Notes: generated by a model not told the origin, from the letters alone. Shown: positions 1-7,430, counted from the stretch's first letter. The stretch is 13,196 bases of DNA from an uncultured Bacillota bacterium (GCA_937897315.1 CALCNS010000253.1:1-13196), one strand, 5' to 3'. Translations and numbers: made by a program.

Positions 1-1
1 A

Positions 2-73
2 TTAGGATTTGCTGATTTATTTATGGATTTCCGACGTCTGACCCCACGCAGACAATTACCTGTTGCACCATAA
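2..73 (+). CDS. C-terminal fragment of a probable YybS/DUF2232-family membrane protein (5' end outside window)
   Basis: An open frame enters from the left edge and ends at a TAA (71-73), giving 23 residues that begin [13 protein letters not shown] and end in a proline- and arginine-rich tail. A hydrophobic stretch followed by a D-F-R-R/K basic end resembles the C-terminus of YybS (DUF2232) membrane proteins, which are usually found just upstream of the gdpP-rplI-dnaB block in Firmicutes. It does not look like the C-terminus of a GdpP-type DHH phosphodiesterase. The stop lies 22 bases before the rplI start, so the genes are probably co-transcribed. With so few residues the family call is an inference from position and a short resemblance; only the open frame itself is seen. 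Confidence 0.45.
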   Translation, partial: LGFADLFMDFRRLTPRRQLPVAP

Positions 74-95
74 GAGAAAGAAAGGAAGATGCATC

Positions 96-545
96 ATGGA
101 AGTAATCTTAACACAAGATGTAAAAGGAGTCGGCCGTAAAGGTCAGAAACTAAACGTAGCCGAAGGTTATGGGCGAAATTTCCTTATGCCCCGCGGCTTG
201 GCGATTGAAGCCACCTCGGGAGCTGTTCAACAAATGAATGAACGCGACGAGAATAAAGCAAGAAAACTACAACGAGAAAAAGAGAAGGCCATGGAGTTGG
301 CGAAGAAGCTAGAGCAAGTCAGTGTAGTCATTAAGAGCAAACATAGTGAGGGTGGTAAGCTCTTTGGGGCAATCACTACCAGCCAGATTGTAGATGAACT
401 AAGCCGTCAACACAAAATCAGTTTAGATCGAAAGAAAATTGAATTGAAGGATCACATTAAGACATTGGGTGTTTTTGAAGTACCGGTTCGTGTCTATCCG
501 GAAATGGTAGTCAAATTGGTAGTGAAGATTCATCCACAGGACTAA
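96..545 (+). CDS. rplI: Large-subunit ribosomal protein L9
   Basis: This encodes a 149-residue protein of the normal L9 length. It binds 23S rRNA at the base of the L1 stalk in the 50S subunit and reaches away from the ribosome. The N-terminal domain carries the L9 signature (GxVGRKGQ near residues 11-18, then [13 protein letters not shown] near 24-36). A long charged helix (about 45-75) leads to the C-terminal domain, which contains the [11 protein letters not shown] segment and a [10 protein letters not shown] strand near the end. I chose ATG 96 rather than the upstream in-frame TTG at 63 because [10 protein letters not shown] is the family's usual N-terminus and AAAGGA (81-86) sits 9 bases ahead of ATG 96; the 63 start would overlap the previous gene and add a non-conserved tail. 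It is followed after 31 bases by lonC. Confidence 0.97.
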   Translation: MEVILTQDVKGVGRKGQKLNVAEGYGRNFLMPRGLAIEATSGAVQQMNERDENKARKLQREKEKAMELAKKLEQVSVVIKSKHSEGGKLFGAITTSQIVDELSRQHKISLDRKKIELKDHIKTLGVFEVPVRVYPEMVVKLVVKIHPQD

Positions 546-576
546 GAGAGATTTCAATTCTTTGGAGGATATAGAG

Positions 577-2499
577 TTGCAAAAAACGATACATGATTAC
601 TTAGATCAATTCAAAGAGCTGAAATGGGAAAACCTCAGTGAAAACACAGACTTGCTTGAGCAACGGGTAGGTGCACTTTATGCTCTGATGGCACAAGCCA
701 TGGGCCCGGAACGCTTGGTGGCACGTGCCGCCAAAATGGAAATCGTGGATGTCGTCAGTGATGACGATGTGGTGAACCGAATATGGGGTTTGAAAAAGTT
801 GCTCCATGGTGACCCCGCCAGCGAAAAACCTTCGCTGGAAGAGATCCCGGTCGTGTTGAATCAAATCGAAGAGGATTTAGCCGAATTTATTGCTAGGCGC
901 TCCGTAGAAGACCGCTTGGAACGCATCGTTAGCGAACGATTACAGAATCAACAAGAAATGTATATGCGGGATATCAAGCTTTCTCTTATAAAAGAAGAGA
1001 ATGGACCTGAGACCGATATCACAATACGAAAACTCGAAGACCTCATTCGATTGGAAAAACGAAAAGCTCCCAAAATGGCCATGGAACAAATGAGACCTCA
1101 TTCATTAGAAGAAGTCGTCGGGCAAGAACAAGCCAAAATTGCTTTGATGTCAAAATTGGCTACTCCATATCCGCAACATATTTTACTGTATGGACCGCCC
1201 GGAGTAGGGAAAACGACGGTTGCTCGATTGGTGTTAGAAGAGGCACGTCGTTCAAACCGATCGGCTTTTGGATCTGAGGCTCCTTTTATTGAGGTAGATG
1301 GTACTACTTTGCGTTGGGATCCGAGAGAGATTACCAACCCATTATTGGGTTCTGTGCACGACCCTATTTATCAGGGAGCTAGACGTGACTTAGCCGATAG
1401 TGCGGTGCCCGAACCGAAGCCGGGGCTGGTTACAGAAGCACATGGTGGCATTTTGTTTATCGATGAAATTGGTGAAATGGATTACCAGTTGCAAGCAAAG
1501 TTACTCAAGGTATTAGAAGATAAACGGGTCTTTTTTGAATCGGCTTATTATGATCCGGAGAATCCTAGCGTTCCAGAATACATTCATAAATTATTCACGG
1601 AAGGTGCCCCCGCTAACTTTATACTGATCGGTGCGACCACTCGCAGTCCAGAGGAGATCAATCCTGCGATTCGTTCTCGCTGCGCCGAGGTTTTCTTTGA
1701 TCCTTTGTACAAAAACGATATTGAAGAAGTGGTACGAGGAGCCGCTCAACGGCTAAAGATTACTTTGGAAGAGGGAGCCGAAACACTCATTGCTTCTCAT
1801 ACAGATGAAGCACGAAAAGCCGTGAATATTTTGGCGGACAGCTATGGTTTAGTGATATCCCGAATGGAAGGCAAACTAGATCGACGTAAAAAAATCGAAG
1901 TCTCTATCGAGGACGTTCAGGAGATTCTACGAATCAGCCGAATTCCTCCCCAAATAGCTGGGAAAGCATCGATCGAAGGAAAAGTAGGTCAAGTATTCGG
2001 ATTAGGGGCCTTTGGCTTCACAGGTAGTGTCTTGGAAATCGAAGTTGCTGTCTTCCCTTCTACCGAAGCAGGGAAAGGTCAAATTCGCTTTAACGATACA
2101 GCAGGCAGCATGGCTAAGGATTCCATCTTTGTAGCCTCCACGGTCATTCGAAAAATCCTTCATGTGAAATTGACGGACTTTGATGTTCATATCAATTTCA
2201 TCGGTGGTGGCAATGTGGATGGTCCTTCCGCAGGAGCTGCATTAACAATGGCACTCATCAGTGCCATTCAAAATCGTCCACTTCGGCAAGACATGGCCAT
2301 GACAGGCGAAATCTCTCTTCAGGGTCACTTAAAACCGGTGGGTGGGCTATATGGGAAATTGTTTGGAGCTTCACGTGCCGGAATGAAAGCAATCATCATC
2401 CCTGAAGAAAATCGCAAAGAGTTGCCAGACCACATGTATAATGTACAATTAATTCCCGTTCGAACCATTGAACAAGCAATGGAAATGATGTTGCTGTAA
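577..2499 (+). CDS. lonC: LonC-type ATP-dependent protease (AAA+ ATPase fused to S16 Ser-Lys peptidase)
   Basis: A 640-residue cytoplasmic AAA+ protease of the LonB/LonC branch; it lacks the large N-terminal substrate domain of LonA. An N-terminal helical region (about 1-165) precedes the ATPase module, with Walker A GPPGVGKTT (206-214), Walker B ILFIDE (292-297) and an RSR arginine-finger region (about 366-368). The S16 protease domain has the catalytic serine in GPSAG (Ser551) and lysine in GGLYGK (Lys594), 43 residues apart, the same spacing as Ser679/Lys722 of E. coli Lon. TTG 577 is preferred because GGAGG (564-568) lies 8 bases upstream; a start at TTG 562 would put that site inside the gene. 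Position between rplI and dnaB is typical of LonC, a subfamily linked to sporulating Firmicutes. Whether this host sporulates cannot be told here. Confidence 0.93.
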   Translation: MQKTIHDYLDQFKELKWENLSENTDLLEQRVGALYALMAQAMGPERLVARAAKMEIVDVVSDDDVVNRIWGLKKLLHGDPASEKPSLEEIPVVLNQIEEDLAEFIARRSVEDRLERIVSERLQNQQEMYMRDIKLSLIKEENGPETDITIRKLEDLIRLEKRKAPKMAMEQMRPHSLEEVVGQEQAKIALMSKLATPYPQHILLYGPPGVGKTTVARLVLEEARRSNRSAFGSEAPFIEVDGTTLRWDPREITNPLLGSVHDPIYQGARRDLADSAVPEPKPGLVTEAHGGILFIDEIGEMDYQLQAKLLKVLEDKRVFFESAYYDPENPSVPEYIHKLFTEGAPANFILIGATTRSPEEINPAIRSRCAEVFFDPLYKNDIEEVVRGAAQRLKITLEEGAETLIASHTDEARKAVNILADSYGLVISRMEGKLDRRKKIEVSIEDVQEILRISRIPPQIAGKASIEGKVGQVFGLGAFGFTGSVLEIEVAVFPSTEAGKGQIRFNDTAGSMAKDSIFVASTVIRKILHVKLTDFDVHINFIGGGNVDGPSAGAALTMALISAIQNRPLRQDMAMTGEISLQGHLKPVGGLYGKLFGASRAGMKAIIIPEENRKELPDHMYNVQLIPVRTIEQAMEMMLL

Positions 2500-2526
2500 T
2501 AAAACTCGTGGTTGGGAGGTGTTATC

Positions 2527-3855
2527 GTGCCGGAACAAAACATGCCTCATAGTCCGGAAGCAGAACAGTCGGTTTTGGGATCCTTAATCATTGAGAGAAC
2601 TGCAATAACTAGTGTCATGGAAGAATTAGTAGAATCCGACTTTTATCGAGAAAGCCATCGGTTGATTTTTGCTGCCGCTTACGCTTTATATGCTCGCGGA
2701 GAACCCCTAGACTTGATTACACTGATTGCCGAATTGCGGAGAAGACAGCATTTGGAGTCGGCAGGGGGGTTGGCTTACCTCAACCAATTGACGGCTCTCG
2801 TTCCGACCACGGCAAACCTTCCTAACTACATTAAAGAAATCCAAGACAAAGCCATGTTACGTGCGATGATTATGAGTTCTCATAAAATCACGAATTTGGC
2901 TTTCACCGGAGAAGAATCTGCCCGCGATATTTTAAACACAGCTGAAAAAGAGTTTCTTCAAATCGCAAATCGTCGTGGAGGTGGATCCACCTATTCTTCC
3001 ATAGGGAATATTCTGTTTCAGACGTATACCGATTTGGAAACATTGATGAATAAAAAAGGTAATGTGACCGGAGTTAGCACTGGTTTTTACGAATTAGACC
3101 GCTACACCGCTGGTTTTCAAAACTCGGATCTCCTCATTTTAGCTGCTCGTCCCGGCGTGGGCAAAAGTACTGTGATGACCAATATTATGCAGCATGCCGC
3201 AATTATTGCGAAAGTACCCTCGGTCTTCTTCAGTTTGGAGATGTCGAAAGAACAGTTAGCACAGAGAATTCTATGTTCAGAATCGAGCGTTGATCTCTAC
3301 AAACTAAGAAATGGTTTCTTGGAAGATAGCGACTGGGAAAAAATCACAAAAGCGATTGGCCCTCTATCTGCCGCCCCGATTTATATTGACGATACCCCTT
3401 CTCTTTCCGTTGTGGAGTTTCGTTCTAGGCTGCGGCGTATGAAGGCCGAGTTGAATATCGGGTTTGTTGTTATCGATTACTTGCAACTTATGACGCTTGA
3501 CAGTAAGCCTGAATCGAGGCAACAAGAGATTTCATTTATCTCTCGTACCCTAAAAGCCGTAGCCAAAGAACTGAACGTACCCATACTTGTCGCTTCTCAG
3601 TTGAATCGAAGTGTGGAGAGTAGAAATGACAAGCGACCCATGATGTCCGATTTGTTGGAATCAGGTGGTATTGAAGCGAATGCTGATATTGTCATGTTCT
3701 TGTATCGCGATGATTACTACAATCCAACCAACAGCACAGACCCAAACGGAGCCGAATTGATCCTTGCAAAACAGCGTAATGGTCCAACCGGAACCGTCAA
3801 TCTCTTTTTCTTAAAAAATATCAATCGTTTTGTCAATAAAGACATCAACAAGTAA
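2527..3855 (+). CDS. dnaB: Replicative DNA helicase DnaB
   Basis: A 442-residue protein of normal DnaB length: the hexameric 5'-to-3' helicase that unwinds DNA at the replication fork and binds primase. The N-terminal primase-interaction domain (about 1-110, starting near PHSPEAEQSVLGS) is joined by a linker to a RecA-like motor with Walker A ARPGVGKST (about 207-215), Walker B VVIDYLQLM (314-322, Asp317), the SQLNRSVE DNA-loop region (357-364) and the KxRNGPTG motif (Lys415, Arg417) used in trans for ATP hydrolysis. The start is GTG 2527, because GGGAGG (2514-2519) sits 7 bases upstream; TTG 2512 would overlap that site. The segment normally read as DLRESG is DLLESG here. The stop codon overlaps the ribosome binding site of the next gene. 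Confidence 0.97.
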   Translation: MPEQNMPHSPEAEQSVLGSLIIERTAITSVMEELVESDFYRESHRLIFAAAYALYARGEPLDLITLIAELRRRQHLESAGGLAYLNQLTALVPTTANLPNYIKEIQDKAMLRAMIMSSHKITNLAFTGEESARDILNTAEKEFLQIANRRGGGSTYSSIGNILFQTYTDLETLMNKKGNVTGVSTGFYELDRYTAGFQNSDLLILAARPGVGKSTVMTNIMQHAAIIAKVPSVFFSLEMSKEQLAQRILCSESSVDLYKLRNGFLEDSDWEKITKAIGPLSAAPIYIDDTPSLSVVEFRSRLRRMKAELNIGFVVIDYLQLMTLDSKPESRQQEISFISRTLKAVAKELNVPILVASQLNRSVESRNDKRPMMSDLLESGGIEANADIVMFLYRDDYYNPTNSTDPNGAELILAKQRNGPTGTVNLFFLKNINRFVNKDINK

Positions 3856-3870
3856 GGAGACCACGATTCC

Positions 3871-5253
3871 ATGACAAAGAAATATGATGTAATCATCGTA
3901 GGAGCAGGTCCGGCTGGTATTTTCTCGGCTTTGGAGCTTAGTAAGTTACAGCCCCATTGGAACATTCTCATTTTAGAAAAGGGTCAGGATATTCAAAAGC
4001 GTTATTGCCCCATGCACGATAAGCACATCCCATGTGCTCATTGTCGACACTGTGCCATTACTTCCGGCTGGGGAGGAGCGGGAGCTTACTCAGATGGTAA
4101 ACTCACCCTTACCACCGAGTATGGTGGCTGGTTGGGAGACTTTATCGGTAAACGAGACTTAGAATCAACCATAGCTGAAGTAGATCAGATTTATCTGGAT
4201 TACGGTGGCAGTCCTATTGTTTACGGTATGGACGAAGAAAAAGTCAAGGAGATTCAACGCCAAGCTGCCACAGCAGATTTAAGGTTAATTCCCGCCAAGA
4301 TTCGTCACTTAGGCACCGATAAGAACTATGAGATTCTTCTCAACATGAGGAAAGATTTGCAAGATAAGGTAGAGGTGCGAACTGAGACGGCTGTAGAACA
4401 ATTCTTGGTGAAAGATCACATTGTGACCGGTGTTGTACTCAAAGATGGAACTCATATTGAAGCTCGTTACATTATTGCAGCTCCCGGCCGTGAGGGTCAT
4501 GAGTGGTTTTCTGAAGAAGCCAAGCGGTTAAAACTGCCAACCACCAATAATCAAGTCGATATCGGAGTAAGGGTTGAATTACCTGCAGTGGTCATGGCAC
4601 ATTTAACAGATGCGATTTACGAATCAAAATTTATATATTACTCTCGTTCCTTCGACGACCAAGTTCGTACCTTCTGTATGAATCCATACGGGGAAGTCGT
4701 AATGGAAAACACACGAGGTTTAGTCACAGTCAACGGGCATAGTTACGCAGATCAACGTACTGAAAATACTAATTTTGCTCTACTGGTTGCTAAAACCTTT
4801 ACTCAACCGTTCAAGGAACCCATTACGTATGGAAAGAACATTGCGGCTCTAGCCAACATGCTGGGTGAAGGTGTCATTGTACAGCGTTTGGGAGATTTAC
4901 AATCGGGACGACGCTCTACACATGAACGTATTCAACGTGGTTTAGTTACCCCGACTCTCATGGAAGCAACACCGGGTGATTTAAGTTTGGTTCTTCCATA
5001 TCGACATTTGGTTAGCATTATGGAGATGCTGGAAGCACTGGATAAGGTCGCTCCCGGAGTAGCCAGCCGTCATACTCTACTATATGGTGTAGAAGCCAAA
5101 TTCTACTCCAATCGTATGCAAGTGAGTAGCGAGCTAGAAACACAAGTGCGAAACCTTTTTGCTGTTGGAGATGGAGCAGGTATCACACGTGGTTTGGTCC
5201 AAGCTTCTGCTGCTGGTTTAGTCGCCGCTAGAGCGATTGCCCAAAGAAACTAA
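3871..5253 (+). CDS. COG2509-type FAD-dependent oxidoreductase with a four-cysteine cluster
   Basis: A 460-residue flavoprotein. The N-terminus has a dinucleotide-binding fold (VIIVGAGPAG, 7-16, with the ribose-binding glutamate in ILEKG near 36), and the C-terminus has the second FAD contact FAVGDGAG followed by an ITRGLVQASAAGLVAARAI helix. These features and the WGGAGAYSDGKL segment (67-78) match the uncharacterised FAD-dependent dehydrogenases of COG2509. Four cysteines at 46, 55, 58 and 61 (C-x8-C-x2-C-x2-C) lie just ahead of that glycine-rich segment and could bind a metal, an Fe-S cluster or act in redox chemistry; this is inferred. The substrate is unknown. There is no signal peptide or membrane segment. 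AAGGAGA (3854-3860) overlaps the dnaB stop, so translation is probably coupled to dnaB and the gene closes the operon. Confidence 0.88.
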   Translation: MTKKYDVIIVGAGPAGIFSALELSKLQPHWNILILEKGQDIQKRYCPMHDKHIPCAHCRHCAITSGWGGAGAYSDGKLTLTTEYGGWLGDFIGKRDLESTIAEVDQIYLDYGGSPIVYGMDEEKVKEIQRQAATADLRLIPAKIRHLGTDKNYEILLNMRKDLQDKVEVRTETAVEQFLVKDHIVTGVVLKDGTHIEARYIIAAPGREGHEWFSEEAKRLKLPTTNNQVDIGVRVELPAVVMAHLTDAIYESKFIYYSRSFDDQVRTFCMNPYGEVVMENTRGLVTVNGHSYADQRTENTNFALLVAKTFTQPFKEPITYGKNIAALANMLGEGVIVQRLGDLQSGRRSTHERIQRGLVTPTLMEATPGDLSLVLPYRHLVSIMEMLEALDKVAPGVASRHTLLYGVEAKFYSNRMQVSSELETQVRNLFAVGDGAGITRGLVQASAAGLVAARAIAQRN

Positions 5254-5275
5254 GAATAAAGAACTTATAGTAAAC

Positions 5276-5302
5276 TGTTTTTGCAAAATTCTTTGAAAAA
5301 CA
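5276..5302 (+). terminator. Weak AT-rich hairpin after the FAD oxidoreductase gene
   Basis: TGTTTTT-G-CAAA (5276-5287) can pair with TTTGAAAAACA (5292-5302) around an ATTC loop, leaving one G bulged. It begins 23 bases after the stop of the operon's last gene. The stem is poor in GC and no clean T tract follows (only CCTTTT some bases later), so termination would be weak. It may instead be chance AT-rich sequence. Confidence 0.25.
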
Positions 5303-5316
5303 ACAGGCCTTTTACA

Positions 5317-5345
5317 TTGACAAGTAGGGTTTCGTTGTGTATTAT
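5317..5345 (+). promoter_or_regulatory. Sigma-A-type promoter of the tRNA unit
   Basis: TTGACA (5317-5322), a 17-base spacer and TATTAT (5340-5345) give a near-consensus housekeeping promoter. Predicted transcription start is near 5352, about 15 bases before the first tRNA base. This fits a short, strongly expressed stable-RNA transcript. Confidence 0.85.
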
Positions 5346-5366
5346 ATACAAGCATGGTTTTGCAAA

Positions 5367-5441
5367 GGGATACTAGCTCAGGGGTAGAGCACCCGCCTTT
5401 TAAGCGGGGTGTCGATGGTTCGATCCCATCGTATCCCACCA
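5367..5441 (+). tRNA. tRNA-Lys (anticodon UUU)
   Basis: A full cloverleaf can be drawn. The acceptor stem is GGGATAC/GTATCCC, the D stem GCTC/GAGC, the anticodon stem CCCGC/GCGGG around loop CTTTTAA, and the T stem GATGG/CCATC around TTCGATC. The anticodon TTT is at 5399-5401 and reads lysine AAA/AAG codons. The discriminator A and the CCA end (5439-5441) are encoded. It is the first gene of a two-tRNA transcript, with five bases between the two tRNAs. Confidence 0.97.
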
Positions 5442-5446
5442 GTTTT

Positions 5447-5522
5447 GGGAGCTTAGCTCAGTTGGTAGAGCATCTGCCTTACAAGCAGAGGGTCAGCGGT
5501 TCGAGCCCGTTAGCTCCCACCA
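5447..5522 (+). tRNA. tRNA-Val (anticodon UAC)
   Basis: Cloverleaf: acceptor GGGAGCT/AGCTCCC, D stem GCTC/GAGC with an AGTTGGTA loop, anticodon stem TCTGC/GCAGA around CTTACAA, and T stem AGCGG/CCGTT with one G-T wobble around TTCGAGC. The anticodon TAC (5480-5482) decodes valine GUA and, by wobble, other GUN codons. The CCA end is encoded (5520-5522). A terminator begins four bases later. Confidence 0.97.
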
Positions 5523-5525
5523 CAC

Positions 5526-5557
5526 AAAATACTTCACTTTCGTGAAGTATTTTTTTT
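5526..5557 (+). terminator. Intrinsic terminator of the tRNA unit
   Basis: AAAATACTTCAC (5526-5537) and GTGAAGTATTTT (5542-5553) form a perfect 12-bp stem with a TTTC loop, running into eight T residues (5550-5557). It lies directly behind tRNA-Val and closes the two-tRNA transcript. Confidence 0.92.
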
Positions 5558-5660
5558 ATGCCTTTTGGTTACAAACCAAACTACCTTCGATACATACATA
5601 TGTCTTATTCGCAAGTCCAACCGCATAATGAGAGAAGAACCAAGATTATTTTAGAAAATA

Positions 5661-5686
5661 CATCAATTTCCATCAAATACCATTGA
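5661..5686 (+). repeat. Three CATCAA-like hexamers phased at 10 bases, next to the abgT promoter
   Basis: CATCAA occurs at 5661 and 5671 and CATTGA at 5681, each exactly ten bases apart, about one helical turn. The third copy overlaps the -35 hexamer of the transporter promoter. The 8-mer CATCAAAT at 5671-5678 occurs again at 5844-5851, inside the palindrome ATCAAATTTGAT just ahead of the transporter start. Together these could be operator half-sites for a regulator. The pattern is short and AT-rich, so chance is not excluded. Confidence 0.35.
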
Positions 5687-5711
5687 CGAAATATGCCGTT
5701 AATGATAATAT
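5683..5711 (+). promoter_or_regulatory. Probable promoter of the AbgT-family transporter gene
   Basis: TTGACG (5683-5688), a 17-base spacer and TAATAT (5706-5711) form a good sigma-A-type promoter. Transcription would start near 5718, giving a leader of about 154 nt. The upstream part of this intergenic stretch (5558-5682) holds only a 7-bp hairpin, TTTGGTT-ACA-AACCAAA at 5564-5580, and the phased hexamers described separately. I see no other gene there. Confidence 0.72.
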
Positions 5712-5717
5712 CTGCAT

Positions 5718-5871
5718 TAGAATTATTTCCATTTTCTTAACAATTCGTTCTTACTTTGGACATATTCGAACGAAGTTGGGTGAAAGGGGGTGCTTTCGTC
5801 AAATAACACTTAAAAGAGAAGTTCGTTCCAAGGTTATTCTCGTCATCAAATTTGATTGAAAGAGGGATAGC
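5718..5871 (+). promoter_or_regulatory. Long structured 5' leader of the transporter mRNA
   Basis: The leader is long for a single transporter gene. It holds TTCGTTC at 5744-5750, GAACGAA at 5768-5774 and TTCGTTC again at 5822-5828, so the middle element can pair with either flank but not both. GAAAG/CTTTC (5782-5786 with 5793-5797) can form a small hairpin with a GGGGTG loop, and a 12-base perfect palindrome (5845-5856) lies just ahead of the ribosome binding site. No riboswitch class is recognised and no terminator T tract is present, so any control would more likely act on translation or through a protein. Function is inferred from pairing only. Confidence 0.35.
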
Positions 5872-7407
5872 ATGAACAAAGAGCAGGAAATGAAAAATTC
5901 TGGTCCGCTTTCTGCGATATTGAATGGTCTGGAGTGGCTGGGTAATTTGTTACCAACCCCCCTCACCATCTTCACTTTCTTATTTGTATTTCTCGCTATT
6001 ATCTCGTTTATTTTATCGAGTACCGGTTTTAGTGCCACAAATTTTACAACCAATGAAGTTGTCACCGTACAGAACTTCTTTAGCAAAGCAGGTTTGCACT
6101 GGTTATTGGGTAACTTGGTCAAAAACTTTACCGGCTATGCACCTTTAGGCATGGTATTGGTTATGTCCATTGGTATTGGCTTGTGTGAAGAAGTGGGTCT
6201 GCTTAATCATATGATTAACAAATCTTTAAAAAATTTACCTGCTTTCTTGCTTCCGTATCTCACCATTTGTATCGGTGTTGTCGGGCAAGTGGCTAGTGAC
6301 TCTGCCCAATATATTATACCTCCGCTCGCTGGTGCTCTTTACTTTAGCAAGAAGCGAAATCCCATCGTAGGTGTTCTTACTGCCTTTACCGGAGTGGGTC
6401 TAGGATACTTAGGAAATCCCCTCTTCACCACTACCGATGTTTTGGCCACAGGCATCACGAATACTGCTTTGAAAGCGATGAACAACGGATTATCGGTGGA
6501 TGTAACAGCCAACTATTATTTCAAAGTAGTATCGTTCTTATTTATCGGTATCGTTTTAGGTTTCGTCTCCGATAAGTTTATTGAACCTCGTTTTGGGGCA
6601 ATGGACTTCAGTAAAGCCAAAGCTTCCTCTGGCACAGCATTCGTAGAATCCGATGCACAACGCAAGGGCTTGACCGCTGCCGGTATTGTAGCTCTAATCT
6701 ATGTAGCAATTATTGCTTTAGGTATGGCTATGCCAGGTGTCTTGCTTCATGAAAAAACAGGGTTGTTGGGCTCTATGTTCTTGTCCGGTATAGTGCCGAT
6801 CATGTGGGGCTTGTTTATGGCCTGTGGTTTGGCCTATGGATTTGCTTCCGGTGTCTTAAAAGGCGAAGCCAGTGTGGCAAAAGCCTTGGCCAAGCGTATG
6901 GCAACCATGGGCAGTTATATCATTATGGCTTTCATGATGGGACAATTTATGGCGTTGTTTGATTGGACCAAGTTAGGTACCATCTTATCAATTAAAGGTG
7001 CTATTGCTTTGGAAGAGGCGAACTTCACCGGCTTCCCGCTCATCATTAGCTTTATCATTTTCGTCGTTCTGCTCGATTTCCTCATGAGCTCTGCCTCTGC
7101 TAAGTGGACGTTGCTTGCTCCTGTCTTTGTTCCTATGTTAGTGTATTTAGGATATCATCCCGCATTTATCCAAGTGGCATATCGAATTGGAGATGCCGGT
7201 GCGAACATCATGGGACCCACTAATGCCTTCTTATGGATGTTGCTCGATCACTGTAAAGAAATGTATGATCCCAGCTTGAAATTCGGTAAATTCCTCTCCA
7301 CCCAAATGGTATTCACCGTGGTTTCTCAAATTGGTTGGTGGGTCATCCTATTCCTCTTCGTTCAATTCAACTTCCAAATCGGTCCTGGCGTCAGTGTTCT
7401 CCTCTAA
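5872..7407 (+). CDS. AbgT-family membrane transporter
   Basis: A 511-residue, very hydrophobic protein of about the length of E. coli AbgT, the p-aminobenzoyl-glutamate importer. Family features are an N-terminal helix after LLPTPLTIF (26-34), FTGYAPLGMVLVMSIGIGLCEE (86-107), the re-entrant and core helix region VASDSAQYIIPPLAGALYF (140-158) leading into AFTGVGLGYLGNPL (171-184), and a C-terminal NIMGPTNAFLWMLL repeat. Many transmembrane segments are visible; there is no soluble domain. AbgT proteins move p-aminobenzoyl-glutamate or, in some homologues, export sulfonamides, using ion gradients; the substrate here is not fixed by the sequence. ATG 5872 is preceded by AGAGGG. An M20 amidohydrolase gene lies 3.2 kb away on the other strand, which fits an AbgT/AbgB-like uptake-and-cleavage pairing. 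Confidence 0.88.
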   Translation: MNKEQEMKNSGPLSAILNGLEWLGNLLPTPLTIFTFLFVFLAIISFILSSTGFSATNFTTNEVVTVQNFFSKAGLHWLLGNLVKNFTGYAPLGMVLVMSIGIGLCEEVGLLNHMINKSLKNLPAFLLPYLTICIGVVGQVASDSAQYIIPPLAGALYFSKKRNPIVGVLTAFTGVGLGYLGNPLFTTTDVLATGITNTALKAMNNGLSVDVTANYYFKVVSFLFIGIVLGFVSDKFIEPRFGAMDFSKAKASSGTAFVESDAQRKGLTAAGIVALIYVAIIALGMAMPGVLLHEKTGLLGSMFLSGIVPIMWGLFMACGLAYGFASGVLKGEASVAKALAKRMATMGSYIIMAFMMGQFMALFDWTKLGTILSIKGAIALEEANFTGFPLIISFIIFVVLLDFLMSSASAKWTLLAPVFVPMLVYLGYHPAFIQVAYRIGDAGANIMGPTNAFLWMLLDHCKEMYDPSLKFGKFLSTQMVFTVVSQIGWWVILFLFVQFNFQIGPGVSVLL

Positions 7408-7430
7408 TTCTTCTCTATTCAAAAAACTTA

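Noticed and set aside
63..95. TTG at 63 as an upstream start for rplI
   Set aside because: It would overlap the end of the preceding gene and add 11 non-conserved residues, while ATG 96 has a well-placed ribosome binding site and the conserved [10 protein letters not shown] start.
5354..5545. A 63-codon plus-strand ORF covering the tRNA genes
   Set aside because: It reads straight through two complete tRNA cloverleafs and into the terminator stem. It is an accident of tRNA sequence that often appears as a spurious protein.
5564..5580. 7-bp hairpin TTTGGTT-ACA-AACCAAA considered as a second terminator or attachment site
   Set aside because: It lies after a complete terminator, has no T tract and no partner copy elsewhere in the window. 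No integrase or other element signal is near, although tRNA genes are common integration sites.
5558..5686. A 42-codon plus-strand ORF (starting MPFGYKPNYL) between the tRNA terminator and the transporter promoter
   Set aside because: Its ATG follows directly on the U tract of an intrinsic terminator with no ribosome binding site, and its end overlaps the -35 element. It does not look like any protein I know.
5780..5806. A GTG-initiated eight-residue ORF in the transporter leader
   Set aside because: It has only a poor ribosome binding site and no run of regulatory codons, so it is indistinguishable from chance.
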